A DNA stretch of 64,000 nt from NCBI RefSeq assembly GCF_014805685.1, contig NC_060905.1, positions 3,164,840-3,228,839 of the forward strand. Reading direction: 5' to 3'. This DNA comes from Silurus meridionalis. Lineage: Eukaryota > Chordata > Actinopteri > Siluriformes > Siluridae. The first letter of the stretch is position 1. Each line of letters starts with the position of its first letter. The position numbers and the translations under genes are program-made. Shown piece by piece: positions 60,594 to 64,000 of this stretch. The notes beneath the pieces were generated by a model. It saw nothing but the letters and a program-made list of their open reading frames with translations. It was not told where the DNA came from and did no database searches.

Positions 60594-60918
60594 CCCATGT
60601 CCCTCCTCTGCACATGTCCAAACATCTTAATCTCACCTTCCTCACCTTGTCTCCAAAATGTCCTACATGCGGTGTCTCTCTAATAATAGTAGACTGTTGA
60701 TATTAATTACAGTCCAAATCCATCCTCAAAGTGTTTGAGTTGCTCTGTAACGTCATGGATTTGTAGGCTGTTGATGGGGAACCGTCCTCACACAGAGTGG
60801 CCTCCACTTGAACAGAACGCCAACCAGAGGTAGAGCATCTGGATGAATCGGGCAGATGTGAGAAGAAGAAAAAGGACAGAAACACTGTTCAGTGGTACCT
60901 CAGGAGCATATTTACCTT

Positions 60919-60999
<81 letters not shown>

Positions 61000-61590
61000 G
61001 GAGGGTAATAAAACTAAGCATCATTAAGTATCTTTATTGTTTCATAAAGGTTTAGACCGGCGTGTTTAAGGTGCAGGTTTAGACTCTGGTAAGACCAGTT
61101 ATGGCATTTAGTCCCCAATTCATCCTGTAGCCACGGCTTTTACACACATGCATTCGTGAAAGCAACTTTAAATATTTTTTTTTTATATTCAGTATAATAC
61201 ATGATTTTGTTCACCATTAAGTCATTTTTTATTTCTCAAGATCGTCAGATTCAAGATTCTCAAGTTATCAGATGATCTTCAGATGAATAAAGGACTGCAA
61301 ACAATTGAATTAGCCACTAGATGGCAGCATGAACAACAGGGTCTGTTTCCATGGCTGTGTCCCAAACCACATCCTGCATAATTTTCTATTTTACATTACA
61401 ATATTAACACAGCGTATATTTTAATACTTAAGTGCGTCTAGCAGTTGATGTTAAAAAACCATGCTCATTGCCCAAGCCACATTTACAGACAAAGCTCCTT
61501 TTTCAGAGCCATTTACAATTCCTCATTTATACAGCTGAGTTGAGGGTCTTACTAAGGGGCCCTGATATATTGGTTCAATTCCATTTTAAT
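60594..61590. repeat. Inverted repeat, right arm
   Basis: Mirror of 59142-60050 around a spacer of about 540 bp. Outer edge: gtcttactaaggggccctga, tatattggttcaattcc. Confidence 0.9.
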
Positions 61591-61689
61591 TCATTGTTAT
61601 TTATTGAGCACTTTTAACAATAAATCTTGTTCAAAAGCAGCTTTACAGGTATAAATAGTTTATAAAATATGAATGTATATGTGTTACCT

Positions 61690-61805
61690 GAGCAGTTGAG
61701 TGATAGGAGTCTTGCTCAAGGGCCGAGCAGGGGCATCTTGGTGTGGCTGGGATTTGAACTCATGACCTTCTAATCAAAAATCATCTTAACCACTGAGCTT
61801 CCTCT
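61690..61805 (-). mobile_element. tRNA-derived SINE head, minus orientation
   Basis: gtcttgctcaagggccgagc, gggatttgaactcatgacct, cttaaccactgagcttcc: reverse-strand B-box and A-box of the SINE family seen at 54925-55125. Confidence 0.65.
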
Positions 61806-62231
61806 ACATGAGATGGCATGAGGAAGAAAACTTGAGGGACTTAATACCCATCCTCATCCTCAGCACTGAATGTCCATTCATTACACTTCCATCATTGTGA
61901 AGGTGTCCGGTGATGGACGCTTAAATACAGAACATTCAACTTGAGGTCCTGAACCATTGTAGCAGACTGTTGATATAAATTACAGTCCAAATCCATCCTT
62001 AAAGTTCTCGAGTTTATGGATTTTTAGGATGTTTATGTGGGACACAGTACGAGTTATTAGCACATATATATTTATATATATATATATATGTGTGTGTGTG
62101 TATGTGTGTGTGTGTAGTATGAGTGTATTAGGTGTAGCAGTTTTTCATTAGCTGAGAAACCTTTGTACAGCCAAAATATCTCCATGTTCTGGTCACGTCT
62201 GACATGTTCAAGGTGTTACGAGGTTACAAGA

Positions 62232-62284
<53 letters not shown>

Positions 62285-62639
62285 TCTGCTCATTAACAAA
62301 AAAATGAACAAAATACATCAAAGATATTTATTTTCTTGTCGTTTTCTCATTTGTGTTTGTGTGTCGTTTAAAATTTCATATCTGCATTAACGCTGCTTTT
62401 ATTTTGCGATCAACAGCTGGATGAGGCTCGGCATGAATGAGGGATGTGTGTGAGAGAGAAAAAGAAAAGTGCGATGACATCTAATATTCATGCGTATGAA
62501 TAATTCAGGGGAAAACAAACAGCCCTTGGGGGCAGAAGGTTTATAGAAATGTACACAGACGCACCGGGTGAAAGAGCGATCGGTAAAAATATCCAGTTCT
62601 GTTCCTGCTCATGTGGAGGAACCCTAAACTCTTGAGACT
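61806..62639. other. No gene recognised; simple repeats
   Basis: Holds (TA)n/(TG)n near 62068-62117 and (GT)n at 62236-62281. A partial match to the dispersed repeat phrase cagactgttgatataaatta lies near 61966. Confidence 0.5.
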
Positions 62640-63150
62640 TTTTAAGTTGTGTGGCCAAATATATTAGGAGACTTGACTTTTCCAGACATCTGTGGCTCTT
62701 TTTTCCCTCCATTTGAAATAGAAGACCCGAAGCTGTTCCAGCATGACCATGCACAATGATTTCCATGGGTTGGAGAGGAAGATCTCCTGCTATAGAGCTT
62801 TAAACTCTACTGATCACCTTTGTAATGAATGATTCATGCTGACTGCACCCCTGACCTCCTCACTTCACCTACATCCTGTAGTACCTGACTTTACTAACAC
62901 CCATGTGGCTGAATGAATCTCACACAAAGCTAGAAGAACATCTTCATCTAGATGAATTGATGGATGGATGGATGGATGGATGGATGGATGGATGGATGAA
63001 TTGATGAATTGATGGATGGATGGATGAATGAATGGATGGATGGGTAGATAGGGATGGATGGATGGATAGATGGAAAATTTCATGCTGCTGCATCCAAAAA
63101 AACTTGTATGCAATTGTGTGCTTTTATCAGGTGTCCAGATACATTTGTTC
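62640..63150 (-). repeat. Dispersed 'overtake' repeat split by a (GGAT)n tract
   Basis: Reverse orientation of the 23340-23820 family; interrupted at 62959-63075 by GGAT/GAAT tetranucleotides. Confidence 0.6.
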
Positions 63151-63633
63151 GAATGTATGAACTCTTGTTTGATTATATTTGATGTTCTATTCATTCCAAA
63201 TTTGGTGGAAAGATGAAAAGGACTCAGAAAGTTGGCTTTTAAATATAAAGCTCTGAGTAGATGATCCAAGATCCATGAAGTTGCTGAACAACTCAAAAAC
63301 TTTGAGGATTTGGACTGTAACTCATATAATCCACAGTCTACTACAATGTGCTCAGGATCTTCAGTTTGGATGAACAGTTCTACATTTGAGCGCCTTTCAC
63401 TGAACATCTCAACAACGATGGAACTGTAATAAGTAGACATTCAGTGTTGACGATGAGGTTCCCCATTTGAGTCTGGTTCCTCGCAAGATTTCTTCCACAT
63501 GAAGTCTCAGGGAGTTTTATGCTCACCATAATCACCACTGGTTTACTGATTAGAGATAAAAATTCATATTTTATAACATCTGTATCTCTATAAAGCTGCT
63601 TTGGGACAGTGTGGGTTTATATGCAATAATTTA

Positions 63634-63637
<4 letters not shown>

Positions 63638-63731
<94 letters not shown>

Positions 63732-63741
63732 TAATAATAAC

Positions 63742-63791
<50 letters not shown>

Positions 63792-63792
63792 T
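63638..63792. repeat. (AAT)n microsatellite
   Basis: About 50 AAT units with rare AAC, ending in GATGATGATGGTG. Open frames over it (poly-Asn, poly-Leu) are artefacts. Confidence 0.97.
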
Positions 63793-63834
63793 GATGATGG
63801 TGATGATACCTCTGTGTAATTAGACATGCACAGT

Positions 63835-63903
<69 letters not shown>
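63835..63903. repeat. (CT)n(GT)n compound microsatellite
   Basis: CT tract followed directly by a GT tract. Confidence 0.95.
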
Positions 63904-63905
<2 letters not shown>

Positions 63906-64000
63906 ATTTCAGGGTAGGAAAATTCTATAATTTATGGTCCTTTCGTGCCATTTTAGTTCACACTCTTGTACTAAAGAGGGTTTAAAGAGCTCTGGTAGCT

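Noticed and set aside
63588..63827. Poly-Leu and poly-Asn frames
   Set aside because: Pure (AAT)n microsatellite; no coding evidence.

Overview
The window looks like a gene-poor, repeat-rich piece of a ray-finned fish chromosome. The evidence is vertebrate-type split genes with GT/AG introns, dense (CA)n and (GT)n microsatellites, and teleost-style transposons: an L2-like LINE, tRNA-derived SINEs with a LINE-matched tail, piggyBac, mariner, Tigger-like and hAT remnants. An otophysan such as a catfish is possible, but the species is not proven. No prokaryotic or viral genes were recognised.

Region 1 (1-14.8 kb): a 19-bp minisatellite at the left edge, then a minus-strand SLC15A (PEPT2-like) proton/oligopeptide transporter gene whose exons run from about 14.83 kb down to 1.94 kb. 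About 20 exons join in phase and give roughly 690 codons, close to the family length. However, the family signature motifs are degraded, and one in-frame stop and one single-base frameshift are present. Its introns hold a piggyBac deletion derivative bounded by TTAA, an element with terminal inverted repeats, and a nearly complete L2-like LINE.

Region 2 (15-29 kb): intergenic repeats. They include LINE fragments, hAT/GTF2IRD2-like fragments, a Tigger-like element and a SINE. At 19.97-22.04 kb lies an inverted, shuffled partial copy of the 3' half of the dynamin gene that follows.

Region 3 (29.6-54.1 kb): a plus-strand dynamin-2-like gene. It has a GTPase domain, stalk, PH domain and GED, with an alternative exon 10 pair. 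Exons 2-4 are present twice in a nearly identical 1.6-kb tandem duplication, and both copies carry the same frame-breaking single-base losses. The G3 motif reads DLPE instead of DLPG. No proline-rich-domain exon was found on the plus strand, while a recognisable one sits on the minus strand in the inverted copy.

Region 4 (54.1-64 kb): no host gene seen. It holds a SINE, a mariner remnant, a 28-bp minisatellite, a large inverted repeat (59.14-61.59 kb) and simple repeats.

The two host genes belong to unrelated pathways: peptide uptake at the plasma membrane, and membrane fission in endocytosis. Nothing here links them functionally. The main interest is structural: segmental duplication, exon shuffling, and whether the lesions are biological decay or consensus errors in a long-read assembly.
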